DNA of 64,000 bases, taken from assembly GCA_016177775.1 (NCBI GenBank), contig JACOUQ010000022.1:62001-126000 (forward strand), written 5' to 3'. Numbering within the stretch: position 1 is the stretch's first letter; every line of letters starts with the position of its first letter. The DNA is from Geobacter sp. Lineage in GTDB: Bacteria; Desulfobacterota; Desulfuromonadia; Geobacterales; Geobacteraceae. The notes beneath the pieces are model-generated. The model saw only the letters and a program-made list of their open reading frames with translations, had not been told where the DNA came from and made no database searches. Both the position numbers and the translations under genes were made by a program. Below, piece by piece: positions 26,289-35,200 of this stretch.

Positions 26289-26314
26289 TCGTAACAATAG
26301 GGGTCAAGTCTCAA

Positions 26315-28200
26315 GTGCGGCCGGGCAAGGTCGCGTAATCTAGCGGGTGGGAATCCCGCCCCGGAAGGTTGGCCAGCCACCGGGTAGCAAGTCCTTGGAG
26401 GCTGTATGGCAACATACAGCTTTAAGCGTAGGACAGCAAGCAGGCAGGCCGTAAGCCGCAAGGTTGAAGGGATAGAGCCCCGTAAATGACGCGTTGGGAA
26501 GGACCAAGCTGTTTGAGAAGCTGAAGTCAACACAGATATTACCGCTAATGGCAAGGTGATGTCTGCTTCCTCGGGGTCGGTGACCATGGCATGTCTGACA
26601 TTGTGATTACACGGCAACCCGGGAGGCCCCACGTTTCTTCCCGAAAGGGGAGTATGCCGGACAACCGAAGAGGGAGAAAGGCAAATGAGGCGTGGGGAGT
26701 CGGATGGCCCAGTAGTACCGAAGAAGGCGGGTAATGCCGCTGGAGGGAAGGGGGCCACACATGGAAGCGCGGCGTGAGGAAACACCGTCCGTTCACGGAA
26801 GCGGGGAACCGGTGGCAACGAAACTGCGCCGCATAGCGGAGAAGGCCCGCACGGAACGATCGTTCAAGTTCACTAGCCTCTACCACCTGATGAACGAGGA
26901 ACTCATGCGGGGGTGCTTTCAGCGGCTGAGAAAGGATGCCGCTGCCGGCATTGACAACGTGACCAAGGAAGAGTATGCCGCAAACCTCGATGCCAATCTA
27001 TCGAACCTGATAGAGCGGCTGCACCTGATGGCATACATACCGCAACCTGTCCGGCGCAAATACATACCAAAGCCGGGCAGCGCCACACAACGCCCCTTGG
27101 GGATACCATGCCTTGAAGACAAACTTGTCCAGGCGGGGATGGTTCGGATACTGGAAGCAGTGTACGAGCAGGACTTCATAGAAGATTCCTATGGATTTCG
27201 TCCCGGCAGAAGCTGTCACAAAGCGCTCAGGGCACTGAGCGAGACAGTGGAAGGCAAACCGGTCAACCACATCGTAGAGGCGGACATCAAAGGCTTCTTC
27301 GACCATGTGAACCAGGAATGGCTGATGAAATTCCTGGAGCACCGGATAGGCGACAAGCGAATTCAACGCATGGTGAAGCGCTTCCTCAAGGCGGGGGTGG
27401 CAGAGGATGGTAACGTAACGGTCAGCGATGAGGGGACGCCGCAGGGCGGGGTCATCTCGCCGCTATTGGCCAACATCTACCTGCACTACACCCTTGATCT
27501 TTGGTTTGAAAAGGTCGTCCGCAAGAAGTGCATCGGTTTTGCCAGACTGATCCGGTACTGCGACGACTTCGTCGTCTGCTTTCAGTACAAGACAGATGCG
27601 GAGAAGTTTCGCAGGGAATTGCGGATGCGACTGGCGAAGTTCGGGCTGGAAGTGGAGCCGACCAAGACCAAGGTGATGGAGTTTGGGCGCTTTGCCGTCC
27701 AGAATGCCAAAGCAAGAGGGGAGAGACCTGCCACCTTCGACTTCCTGGGTTTCACTCATTACTGCGGCACACGCCGGGACGGCACAGGGTTTCGGATGAA
27801 GCGGGTAACAACCCGCAAGAGGTTCACCGCCAAGCTGAAAGCCTTCAAGGAATGGCTGAAGAAGGCCAGGACCTTAAAGACGAAGGAGCTATGGGCTACC
27901 GCCCAAGCCAAATTGAGAGGCCACTACGCCTACTACGGCGTCACGGACAACCTGCCGGGGATCAAGAGGTTTGCTGCGGAAGCGGAAAAGCTCCTGTTCA
28001 AGTGGCTTAATCGCCGTGGCAAAAGGGGATGTCTCAACTGGGAAAAGTTCTGCGAAGTGCTGAAGCGATTTCCTCTTCCGCAACCGAGAATCAAGGTCAA
28101 AATGTTCTGTACTACGTGAATGACTGTGTGAGGAGCCGTGTGCGTAAATAGCGCCAGCACGGTTCTGTGAGGGGCCAGTGACAATTGGTGCATGTTATGA
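26315..28200 (+). mobile_element. group II intron with reverse transcriptase/maturase
   Basis: Starts with GTGCGG. A structured 5' region of about 445 bases precedes the maturase gene. After the gene, 28131-28163 folds as a domain V-like hairpin (GAGCCGTG...CACGGTTC). Domain VI is not clear, so the 3' end near 28200 is approximate and the intron may be damaged there. It sits after the immunity gene and the AACCATAAG array, not inside a coding region. Confidence 0.82.
26761..28119 (+). CDS. ltrA: group II intron reverse transcriptase/maturase
   Basis: Intron-encoded RNA-dependent DNA polymerase and splicing maturase of 452 residues. ATG 26761 follows GGAGGGAAGGGGG; an in-frame ATG at 26734 is less favoured. 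RT motifs: DNVTKEEYAANLD (RT1), YIPKPGSATQRPLGIP (RT2), DFIEDSYGFRPGRSCHKAL (RT3), EADIKGFFDHV (RT4), GTPQGGVISPLLANIYLH (RT5) and a YCDD catalytic box near 266. A maturase X domain covers about 360-445 (LRGHYAYYGV, FKWLNRRG). No HNH endonuclease domain follows, as in En-minus lineages that use nicked or single-stranded targets. The reading frame is intact. Confidence 0.93.
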   Translation: MEARREETPSVHGSGEPVATKLRRIAEKARTERSFKFTSLYHLMNEELMRGCFQRLRKDAAAGIDNVTKEEYAANLDANLSNLIERLHLMAYIPQPVRRKYIPKPGSATQRPLGIPCLEDKLVQAGMVRILEAVYEQDFIEDSYGFRPGRSCHKALRALSETVEGKPVNHIVEADIKGFFDHVNQEWLMKFLEHRIGDKRIQRMVKRFLKAGVAEDGNVTVSDEGTPQGGVISPLLANIYLHYTLDLWFEKVVRKKCIGFARLIRYCDDFVVCFQYKTDAEKFRRELRMRLAKFGLEVEPTKTKVMEFGRFAVQNAKARGERPATFDFLGFTHYCGTRRDGTGFRMKRVTTRKRFTAKLKAFKEWLKKARTLKTKELWATAQAKLRGHYAYYGVTDNLPGIKRFAAEAEKLLFKWLNRRGKRGCLNWEKFCEVLKRFPLPQPRIKVKMFCTT

Positions 28201-28340
28201 CTGTAGTGCGACATCGATTGAGAAATCAGTCGGCAACGTAAACACAATGTCATACCGTCACTGAGAGAAGCTGGTCTACTCTACCTCTTGACATACTCCC
28301 TTCGTTTTCGACCAAGTTTGGATGAAAGGACAAACCAGAC

Positions 28341-28901
28341 GTGCGATGCCCGAAATGTGGTTATGTGAGGAAACCGGAAGATGTAGCCCCCGCATGGCAA
28401 TGCCCTGCCTGTCAGGTGGTATATGCAAAAGCTTCTCAAGAAAACACACACTCGCGGATGATCCAAGCTTCTGTCCCTTCCGCTGCGTCGAAACCGGAGT
28501 CAAATGGCGCGCCGATTACATTCAAAATAGTATGCATCACCATCATTACTGCATTGGCGGCTTTTTTCTTCTGGCCGGCACAACCGGGATCCAAATTGTT
28601 TGCCGCCCGGAGCCAGGTCGCAAATCAATGCAAATCAATCCAGAATTCTGCAGGATTGTCTTTAAAAAGCGAGCAGGAAAAGAAGGAATTATTAGCCTGC
28701 AAAAAGGAAGAACTGAAGGCTTACGAGGATGCTCTCCAGCAGGTAGAAGCAGATATTGCCAGAATGCAATCGGAAGTCGGAACATGTGCGATAACAGGGC
28801 AGCCCAATAAATTTGTGCTTAAGCAGGACCCGAGACCTGAATTGCAGACAAAGATCGACAAAGTAAAAGAAGAGATCAGACAGCTTGAAAATAAATCCTG
28901 A
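28341..28901 (+). CDS. zinc-ribbon membrane protein with C-terminal coiled coil
   Basis: 186-residue protein starting at GTG 28341, with GAAAGGA about 11 bases upstream. The N-terminus has paired cysteines, CPKCG and CPACQ, forming a zinc ribbon. A single hydrophobic segment (about 62-80, FKIVCITIITALAAFFFW) should cross the membrane. The rest is charged and helical and looks like a coiled coil (KEELKAYEDALQQVEADI). I do not recognise a named family. It lies between the intron and the membrane protein gene at 28937 in the same direction. Confidence 0.75.
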   Translation: MRCPKCGYVRKPEDVAPAWQCPACQVVYAKASQENTHSRMIQASVPSAASKPESNGAPITFKIVCITIITALAAFFFWPAQPGSKLFAARSQVANQCKSIQNSAGLSLKSEQEKKELLACKKEELKAYEDALQQVEADIARMQSEVGTCAITGQPNKFVLKQDPRPELQTKIDKVKEEIRQLENKS

Positions 28902-28936
28902 AACCAAGTTCCTGACTTACCCACTGATCGGTGAAA

Positions 28937-29476
28937 ATGAACGTCTCTGCGACCAGTAGAAATCTCAATTATCCCAAGGCTGCCTTCGCAGCACTGCTCG
29001 CCATCTACGGCATCATCTGCGCCCGAAGCATAGATGAGGGGACGTTTCTCGACCGGGTAGACCTGATCGCCCACGAGGCGGGGCATCTGCTGTTCGGCTA
29101 TTTCGGCGAGTTCATAATGGTAATCGGTGGAACTCTGGGACAGCTCCTGGTGCCGACGGGGATCGGAATCTACTTCGTCCTGCGGCGGGAATTGTTTTCC
29201 TCAAGCGTAATGATCTTCTGGGTCGGCCAGAATCTGCTGAATATCTCGGTCTACGTGAAGGACGCCGCTGCCATGGAGCTGCCGCTGGTGAATATCGGCG
29301 GTGGGGAAGGGATGCACGACTGGAACTGGCTCCTCCTCAAGTTCAACGTCCTCGCGTGGGACCAGATCATCGGTAACATCATATATAGTTTGGGAGTGTT
29401 GTTTATCGCTGTTTCGGTTGGGCTGGGGTTCTGGTTCTCGTTTGAGAGAGAGGAAGCCGTGGCGGCTAACTCCTAA
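28937..29476 (+). CDS. integral membrane protein with HExxH motif, possible site-2-protease-like fold
   Basis: 179-residue membrane protein. ATG 28937 is preferred over GTG 28931, which overlaps the ribosome binding site. After the first helix comes IAHEAGHLLFGYFG, an HExxH zinc motif in a hydrophobic context as in M50-type intramembrane proteases. Three or four further hydrophobic segments follow. No NPDG-type third-ligand motif is obvious; HDWNWLL near 137 has a possible His-Asp. It may be a catalytic membrane peptidase or only a structural relative. Confidence 0.7.
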   Translation: MNVSATSRNLNYPKAAFAALLAIYGIICARSIDEGTFLDRVDLIAHEAGHLLFGYFGEFIMVIGGTLGQLLVPTGIGIYFVLRRELFSSSVMIFWVGQNLLNISVYVKDAAAMELPLVNIGGGEGMHDWNWLLLKFNVLAWDQIIGNIIYSLGVLFIAVSVGLGFWFSFEREEAVAANS

Positions 29477-29503
29477 AGCGATCAACGAGCTAAATAACAA
29501 ACT

Positions 29504-30967
29504 ATGGTCACACAAAGACACAAAGTCACAAAGAAAAGCAACAACGAAATAGGATTTCCAATCCTTCGTGTCTTTGTGTCTCTGTGTGGCATTCGACATG
29601 TCTTAGTGCTTTTAGCCTTTCTGCTCTTTGGCAACATTACTTATGCCGATGAAACTCCATACGGTCGCCTGGCTGATCTTCTTCCGAGAGATGCCCGATG
29701 GGCATTGGTTGCTATCGATATGCAGACCGGGAAGGAGCTCGCCTCAGCCGGCACAGCGATCAAGGAACCTCTGGTCCCGGCTTCGCTGGTGAAGCTGTTT
29801 ACCGCCGGGGCGGTGCTGGACCACCGGGACCGGCGCGGGACGCTGGATTTGATGACGACAATCCTGCACGACGGCGAGATCAAAAACGGGACACTGCATG
29901 GCAACATCTATCTGCGGGGACGGGGGAATGCCTTCCTTTCGGAAAGCGACCTGAAGGAAGCAGCCCGGAAGATCGTGGGGATGGGGATACGAAAGATTAC
30001 CGGTAGTGTCGTTGCGGACGATGCGTTCTTTGACACGAAGGGGCTGGAGCGGACGCGGAAGGGGGCGGGGCATGCGCCTGCCGGGGCCTTGGGGCTCGAC
30101 CTGCACACGGTGGCGGTGACCGTGACCCCCACGGAACCGGGGAAGCCGCCGATGGTAATGGTGGAGCCCCCGAACGATGCGGTCCGGCTGGCGGTGGAGG
30201 GGCGGACGACCGCGACCGGCGTTGGCAATGTCAAGGTAATGCAGATAGACGATGCTTCGTATAGGGTGAGCGGGAATATTGCGGCGGGCTCTGCTCCGAT
30301 GAAATGGCGCTTTGCTCTGCATGATCCAGCCCGATATGCTTCTGGTGTTTTGAACAGTGAATTGAAACGGCTCGGAGTTGTGGTGGAGGGAAAGGTGCGG
30401 GAGGGGAGAACGCCGGACAGTGCGCAAATCCTGGCCGGCATTGACGCTCCACCCCTTGAAACAGTACTTCGCGATATGAACGTCAACAGCCTGAACGTCG
30501 TCGCCGATAACCTGCTGCTTCTGCTGGGAGCGGAAAAGTACGGTGCGCCGGGGACGCGGGAGAAGGGACTAGGGGTGGTCAACGAATTCCTGGAAACCCT
30601 CGGCCTTTCCGAGGGGGAAGGCGCAATCGTTGACGGCTCCGGGCTTCTGGAGGGAAACAGGGTGACGTCAGGATATCTAGCCCATTATCTCCATAAGGTC
30701 TCGCAAAAGCCTTGGTTCTCCATGTTCAGGGATTCCCTTCCCCGTGCCGGAATCGACGGGACGCTGCGGGATATCGGCTACCGTGACGAGAGGTTCCGCG
30801 CCAAGACCGGGCGGCTGGAGAATGCCTTTGCCCTGGCCGGCTACGGGGTGGACGGGAAGGGGAGGGGGACTGCGTTTGCCTTTATAGTCAATATGCCTGG
30901 CGCGTCTGCCGTAAACCTGGAGAGGAGCGGGGCGGAGGTTATGCGGTATCTGGCTGAAAATCAATGA
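29504..30967 (+). CDS. dacB: D-alanyl-D-alanine carboxypeptidase/endopeptidase, PBP4 family (S13)
   Basis: Periplasmic low-molecular-weight penicillin-binding protein that trims or cleaves peptidoglycan crosslinks. The triad is present: SxxK in PASLVKLFT, SxN in NSLNVVADN, KTG in RAKTGRLEN. About 460 residues of mature protein is normal for PBP4. The signal peptide core is HVLVLLAFLLFGNITYA. The 5' end is odd: ATG 29504 lies inside a CACAAAG inverted repeat that is read as protein (MVTQRHKVTKK...), giving an unusually long n-region. An in-frame GTG at 29576 would give a normal signal peptide but has no Shine-Dalgarno sequence. The start is therefore uncertain, and the repeat may have replaced the original one. 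Confidence 0.87.
   Translation: MVTQRHKVTKKSNNEIGFPILRVFVSLCGIRHVLVLLAFLLFGNITYADETPYGRLADLLPRDARWALVAIDMQTGKELASAGTAIKEPLVPASLVKLFTAGAVLDHRDRRGTLDLMTTILHDGEIKNGTLHGNIYLRGRGNAFLSESDLKEAARKIVGMGIRKITGSVVADDAFFDTKGLERTRKGAGHAPAGALGLDLHTVAVTVTPTEPGKPPMVMVEPPNDAVRLAVEGRTTATGVGNVKVMQIDDASYRVSGNIAAGSAPMKWRFALHDPARYASGVLNSELKRLGVVVEGKVREGRTPDSAQILAGIDAPPLETVLRDMNVNSLNVVADNLLLLLGAEKYGAPGTREKGLGVVNEFLETLGLSEGEGAIVDGSGLLEGNRVTSGYLAHYLHKVSQKPWFSMFRDSLPRAGIDGTLRDIGYRDERFRAKTGRLENAFALAGYGVDGKGRGTAFAFIVNMPGASAVNLERSGAEVMRYLAENQ
29505..29590. repeat. CACAAAG inverted repeat overlapping the dacB start
   Basis: TCACACAAAGACACAAAGTC (left) faces CTTCGTGTCTTTGTGTCTCT (right), separated by about 40 bases. It is a member of the repeat family that recurs around 30968-31518, 34980 and 36974. 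Confidence 0.85.
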
Positions 30968-31000
30968 ATGTCACACAAAGTCACAAAGTCACAAAGGAAA
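30968..31000. repeat. CACAAAG repeat arm before the GxxExxY gene
   Basis: GTCACACAAAGTCACAAAGT, one arm of the family, directly between dacB and the GxxExxY gene. A similar arm in the same orientation follows that gene at 31392, so the gene is bracketed by direct repeats. Confidence 0.8.
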
Positions 31001-31008
31001 GCGATTGT

Positions 31009-31389
31009 ATGACAGAGAACGAAATTGCAACTCAGATCGTCGATGCATCATTCAAAATACATACAACGCTTGGCCCTGGGCTCTTGGAGTCAGTATATGA
31101 GACCATTCTCGCTTTCGAGCTTGAGAAGAGAAAACTTCAGGTTATACGCCAGAAACCGCTGCCTGTTGTTTACGAGTCGATCACGCTGGATGAAGGCTAC
31201 CGCGCCGATATTGTCGTGAATGACAAAGTGATAATAGAACTCAAATCTGTTGAAACGCTTGCGTCTGTTCACAAAAAGCAGCTTCTCACCTATCTGAAAT
31301 TATCTGGTAAGAAATTGGGTTTGCTGATCAATTTCGGCGCCCCGGTTATCAAGGATGGAATTGAGCGGATCATAAACGGTAAACTTTAG
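31009..31389 (+). CDS. GxxExxY family protein (PD-(D/E)XK nuclease-like)
   Basis: 126-residue protein. ATG 31009 has AAGGAA upstream; an earlier in-frame ATG at 30964 would translate the repeat and is less likely. GPGLLESVYE contains the family-defining GxxExxY. YRADIVVNDKVIIELKSVE provides D-x(n)-ELK, as in the PD-(D/E)XK nuclease core, and KKQLLTYLKL continues the fold. The function is not established. The gene is surrounded on both sides by CACAAAG repeats (30968 and 31392-31518), suggesting it moves with them or acts on them. That is a hypothesis. Confidence 0.85.
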   Translation: MTENEIATQIVDASFKIHTTLGPGLLESVYETILAFELEKRKLQVIRQKPLPVVYESITLDEGYRADIVVNDKVIIELKSVETLASVHKKQLLTYLKLSGKKLGLLINFGAPVIKDGIERIINGKL

Positions 31390-31391
31390 TC

Positions 31392-31518
31392 ATGTCACAC
31401 AAAGACACAAAGACACTAAAAAAACCTGAAATGAGACGTGAGCGTTTTGCAAGAATGTTTGGATTCGAAAACTTATGCTTTAAGCCTTTCTTTGTGCCTT
31501 TGTGTCTTCGTGTGAAAT
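31392..31518. repeat. CACAAAG inverted repeat after the GxxExxY gene
   Basis: ATGTCACACAAAGACACAAA (left, from 31391) faces CTTTGTGCCTTTGTGTCTTC (right, near 31493), separated by about 75 bases. The right arm ends 20 bases before the next ATG. Confidence 0.85.
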
Positions 31519-31536
31519 CGATTTAGAGGTATTTCA

Positions 31537-34500
31537 ATGAATAAGTTCATTACTTACATTTCCTTCATTTTTCTATGTACCCTTTGTGTGAACCCGACGG
31601 TTGCCCATGCCGCGTGCGCCAAGGTCTCCATCGAGATCCTCCAGGAGCTGACATTGGAGCGGGTGGCGTTCGATGCCAAGCTGGTGATAACCAACGGCAT
31701 TCCCGACCAGGCGCTGGAAGAGATCCGGGTGGATGTCTTCATCAAGGACAAGGACGGAAACCTGAAGGATTCCCTCTTCTTTGTCCGTAAGCCCGAGCTT
31801 ACCGGCATCTCCGGCGTGGACGGCACGGGGAGCGTGGGGGCCGGCAGCCGTGGCGAGGCCCACTGGCTCATCATCCCCTCTCCGGGGGCCGGCGGGCAAA
31901 CGTCCACCGGCACGGAGTATTGGGTTGGGGCGACTCTGACATACACCATCGCCGGCAAACAGGAGGTGGTGCCGATCAACCCTGACCGGATCACGGTCAA
32001 GCCGATGCCGCAATTGGTGCTCGACTACTTTATGCCTTACAGTGTGCTCGGCGACAATCCCTTCACCCCCCAGGTGGAGCCGCCGGTGCCTTATCCCCTG
32101 GCGGTGCGGGTGATGAACGACGGCTACGGCACGGCTGCGAAACTGAAGATAGATTCAGCCCAGCCGAAGATCGTGGACAACCAGCAGGGTCTCCTGATCG
32201 ACTTCAAGCTCCTCGGCGCCTCGGTGAACGACAGCGCCGTCACCCCTTCGCTCACCGTGGATTTCGGCGACCTCGGGAGCAAGAAGGCCGCCACCGCAAG
32301 CTGGCAGATGATCTCCACCCTTTCCGGCCGGTTCATCGAGTTCAAGGCCAGCTTCACCCACGCCTCCGAGCTGGGGGGGGAGCTCACCTCCCTCATCAAT
32401 GCTACAAACGCCCACTACCTCACCCACATGGTGAAGGTGAACCTGCCGGGGCGTGACAGCCGCCTCGACTTCCTGGCCGACACCGACAGGGACGCCGAGC
32501 ACTTGCCCGATGCCATCTTCGAGTCGGAGATCCCCAATAACGGGACCGACATGGCCAACGCCCGTTCAGCCGTCACGGTCCTCTATCCCCTGGCACAGCC
32601 GGAGCGCCCCACGCCGGAAACGCCGGCCGTGGCCCTTTCTCTCCCAGCCGGTACCACCGGTTGGGTTTACACCAAGCTCCCGGACCCATCCCAGGGGATG
32701 CTGAAGCTCCTGGACGTGGTGCGGGGGGACGGCGTGCATCTCGACCCCCACAACTTCTGGGTCGACCAGGGGCTCGATCAGAATTACAAGAAGACCTGGA
32801 CCCTCCAGTTCGTCGATTACCGCACCGATGCCGCTACCCCCGGCAGCTATTCCCTCATCTTCACCAAGCCGGACGTGGACACCACCCCGCCTGCATCCTC
32901 CCTCATCTTCGACGGCCCGGCCACAGGGAGCAATCCGGCTTACATTACCCCCCAGACCAGGCTCCTGCTCACCGCCATCGACAACGAAGGGGGGAGCGGC
33001 GTGGATGCCATGTTCAAGAAAGCTGCCGGGATCGACAGCGACTTCGTCCCAGCGTATCCGTTCAACCTGACGGAGCCGGGGAGCCACACAGTCGAATTTT
33101 ACAGCACCGACCGGGCCGGGAACGTGGAAGTGGCTAAGAGCGCAACCGTCGTGGTCGTGGCTGCCTCGCCCGAAATCACCAGCTTCACCGCCACACCGGC
33201 AAGCTTTGCCCCGCAGGCGCCGAAAGGGGTCGCGGCGGCCCGCACGGTTGATTTCACCCTCACCGCCACCAGCAGCATTCCGGCCCTGGCGGTGGAGATC
33301 GGGATCGTGGCGGGCTCCGGCCCGCAGGCGGGCAGTGTTGTCAGGGGCCTCAAGGGGAGCGCCGCCTCCGGCTCTCCCCTCAATATCGCCTGGGACGGGA
33401 AGGACACAGCAGGCCAGCTCGTTCCGACCGGCTCATACACGGCGCGGGTCAAGGTCTCGGACGGGCTGGACAACCCGGCCGATCCCGATGCCAACTCCCA
33501 CACAGCCGTGCGGGAGACGACCCTGACCGCCGCCGACTGGTTTGCCGCGGCGCCAGTCGACCCGAACCCGGCCGCCGACCAGCTGCACCCGAGGGTTTCC
33601 GGCACTCGGGTCGTCTGGCAGGATATGCGAAACGGCAACTGGGACATTTATACGAGGGACCTTGCGGCCGGCGACAGCGTGAAGATCACCAGCGGCGCGG
33701 CCGACCACCAGTTCCCGGCCGTGGCCGGCAACATCATCGTCTGGCAGGACAACCGCAACGGCAATTGGGACATTTACGGCCACGATCTCGCGACCGGCAC
33801 CGAATTTACCGTTTTTAGCGGCGAGGGAGACCAGGAGCGGCCAGTCATCGCCGGGGAGTGGATGGCGTGGCAGGACAACCGCAATGGCAACCGGGACATC
33901 TACGCTTATAATCTGACTGCCAGGGAGTCCGTCCAGCTCACCTCCCACGAGCGCGACCAACTCCACCCCGCCATCGCCGGTACCACTGTGGCTTGGGAGG
34001 ATTACCGCAACGGCCTGGGGGAAATCTACAGGTACGACCTCGTCTCCCGGACCGAGACGCGAGTGACCCTCGATCCGGAAAACCAGACCCTTCCCGCGCT
34101 CTCCGCCGCAGGCCTGGTCTGGACCGATCAGCGTAATGGCCAGAAAGACATATACATCCATGACCCGGCACGGGGTGCGCTCCGTATCACTTACGGCACG
34201 GGCGATCACAGCCAGGCCGCGATCCTGAACGACCTCCTCGTCTACACCGACTACGAGGCGGGGATCGACGACCCGAACCTTTCGTTCCGCGCTCTCTCCG
34301 GCGGGGCCGGTGGAAGGCTGTCCTCTAATGCGGCCCGACAGGAGGAGCCGGCCATCGGCACAGGGTACATTCTCTGGCAGGACAACCGGGACGGCAAGTT
34401 CCAGATATATGCCGCGCCCTTTGCCACTGAGGCGCTTCCCATCGAGGCTGCGCTTGCTCCGGGCTTCAACCTGGTGGCCGCGGGGGGGTGGCTGGCCGGT

Positions 34501-34968
34501 CAATACCCTTCGGCTTCCGCGCTCATCGCTGCAAAAGGGGAAGAGCTCGGGATCGAGCGTATCCTTTCCCACGATCCGCTGCACAATACCTACACCGAAG
34601 CAGCCGGAACGGGTGGCGACTTCACCATTTCCAAGGGAGCTGGGCTCGTCGTCTATGCGCAAAAATCCGGCACCCTCAAGCTTGCCGAGAGCGGGGAGAC
34701 CGCAACTTACACGCTGCTTCTCGGCACGAACCAGATCGGGATACTGACCGTGCCGTTCGGATACAGTGCCTATGACATGATGAAGTCGGTGGGGCTGGAC
34801 AACATCCAGAGCGTGCGGCGGTTCGACACCGAGACCGGGGCGTGGCAGAGCGTTGCGGTGAGGGCCGGGGCATCGGGGGATGAGCTGGTTGGGCTCAATT
34901 TCGTTATCAACCCCGGAGATGGCTTGATGGTGACGATGAAGAACCGGGTGGACGGGTGGATACCTTGA
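31537..34968 (+). CDS. secreted protein with seven-bladed TolB-like beta-propeller
   Basis: 1143-residue exported protein. Signal peptide 1-26 (YISFIFLCTLCVNPTVAHA). Beta-rich domains fill 27-430; ADTDRDAEHLPDAIFESE near 315 is Asp-rich and could bind calcium. An Ig/OmpL47-like segment (DNEGGSGVDAMF, about 490) is followed by a FlgD-like stretch (WDGKDTAGQLVPTGSYTARV, near 620). About 682-965 holds seven repeats of the type VWQDNRNGNWDIYGHDL, enough for a complete propeller of the TolB/WD40-like kind. The C-terminal 170 residues resemble a bacterial surface module (GFNLVAAGGWLAG). Probably an extracellular binding scaffold; no catalytic motif is seen. Confidence 0.85.
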   Translation: MNKFITYISFIFLCTLCVNPTVAHAACAKVSIEILQELTLERVAFDAKLVITNGIPDQALEEIRVDVFIKDKDGNLKDSLFFVRKPELTGISGVDGTGSVGAGSRGEAHWLIIPSPGAGGQTSTGTEYWVGATLTYTIAGKQEVVPINPDRITVKPMPQLVLDYFMPYSVLGDNPFTPQVEPPVPYPLAVRVMNDGYGTAAKLKIDSAQPKIVDNQQGLLIDFKLLGASVNDSAVTPSLTVDFGDLGSKKAATASWQMISTLSGRFIEFKASFTHASELGGELTSLINATNAHYLTHMVKVNLPGRDSRLDFLADTDRDAEHLPDAIFESEIPNNGTDMANARSAVTVLYPLAQPERPTPETPAVALSLPAGTTGWVYTKLPDPSQGMLKLLDVVRGDGVHLDPHNFWVDQGLDQNYKKTWTLQFVDYRTDAATPGSYSLIFTKPDVDTTPPASSLIFDGPATGSNPAYITPQTRLLLTAIDNEGGSGVDAMFKKAAGIDSDFVPAYPFNLTEPGSHTVEFYSTDRAGNVEVAKSATVVVVAASPEITSFTATPASFAPQAPKGVAAARTVDFTLTATSSIPALAVEIGIVAGSGPQAGSVVRGLKGSAASGSPLNIAWDGKDTAGQLVPTGSYTARVKVSDGLDNPADPDANSHTAVRETTLTAADWFAAAPVDPNPAADQLHPRVSGTRVVWQDMRNGNWDIYTRDLAAGDSVKITSGAADHQFPAVAGNIIVWQDNRNGNWDIYGHDLATGTEFTVFSGEGDQERPVIAGEWMAWQDNRNGNRDIYAYNLTARESVQLTSHERDQLHPAIAGTTVAWEDYRNGLGEIYRYDLVSRTETRVTLDPENQTLPALSAAGLVWTDQRNGQKDIYIHDPARGALRITYGTGDHSQAAILNDLLVYTDYEAGIDDPNLSFRALSGGAGGRLSSNAARQEEPAIGTGYILWQDNRDGKFQIYAAPFATEALPIEAALAPGFNLVAAGGWLAGQYPSASALIAAKGEELGIERILSHDPLHNTYTEAAGTGGDFTISKGAGLVVYAQKSGTLKLAESGETATYTLLLGTNQIGILTVPFGYSAYDMMKSVGLDNIQSVRRFDTETGAWQSVAVRAGASGDELVGLNFVINPGDGLMVTMKNRVDGWIP

Positions 34969-34979
34969 AAACAAAAACT

Positions 34980-35192
34980 TTTCTCTCGCAAAGCCGCAAA
35001 GAACGCAAAGAAAAGAGGATCCAAAACACAAATGCTTACTCACACAAAGACACTAAGACACAAAGAAAGACTTAGCTAACATATTCTTATGCAATGGTTT
35101 TCTTAGTGGCTTTGTGTCTTTGTGTGAGAAACAGGATTTTAGTTTTTAGCTTTTGACTTTCTTTGCGAACTTGGCGGCTTTGCGCGAGGCGG
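34980..35192. repeat. nested palindrome of CGCAAAG (outer) and CACAAAG (inner) arms
   Basis: The outer arms TCTCGCAAAGCCGCAAAGAA (34984) and GGCGGCTTTGCGCGAGG (near 35174) enclose inner arms CACACAAAGACACTAAGACA (35041) and GGCTTTGTGTCTTTGTGTG (near 35109). It fills the whole gap between two secreted-protein genes. Confidence 0.88.
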
Positions 35193-35200
35193 AAAAGGTT

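Noticed and set aside
17446-26290. AACCATAAG arrays as a CRISPR-like array
   Set aside because: Units are 9-20 bases with 12-25 base spacing and only two or three copies per site. There are no uniform spacers and no cas genes.
33433-35043. 536-codon open frame on the minus strand
   Set aside because: Antisense to the beta-propeller protein. The repeated blades create a regular but meaningless product.
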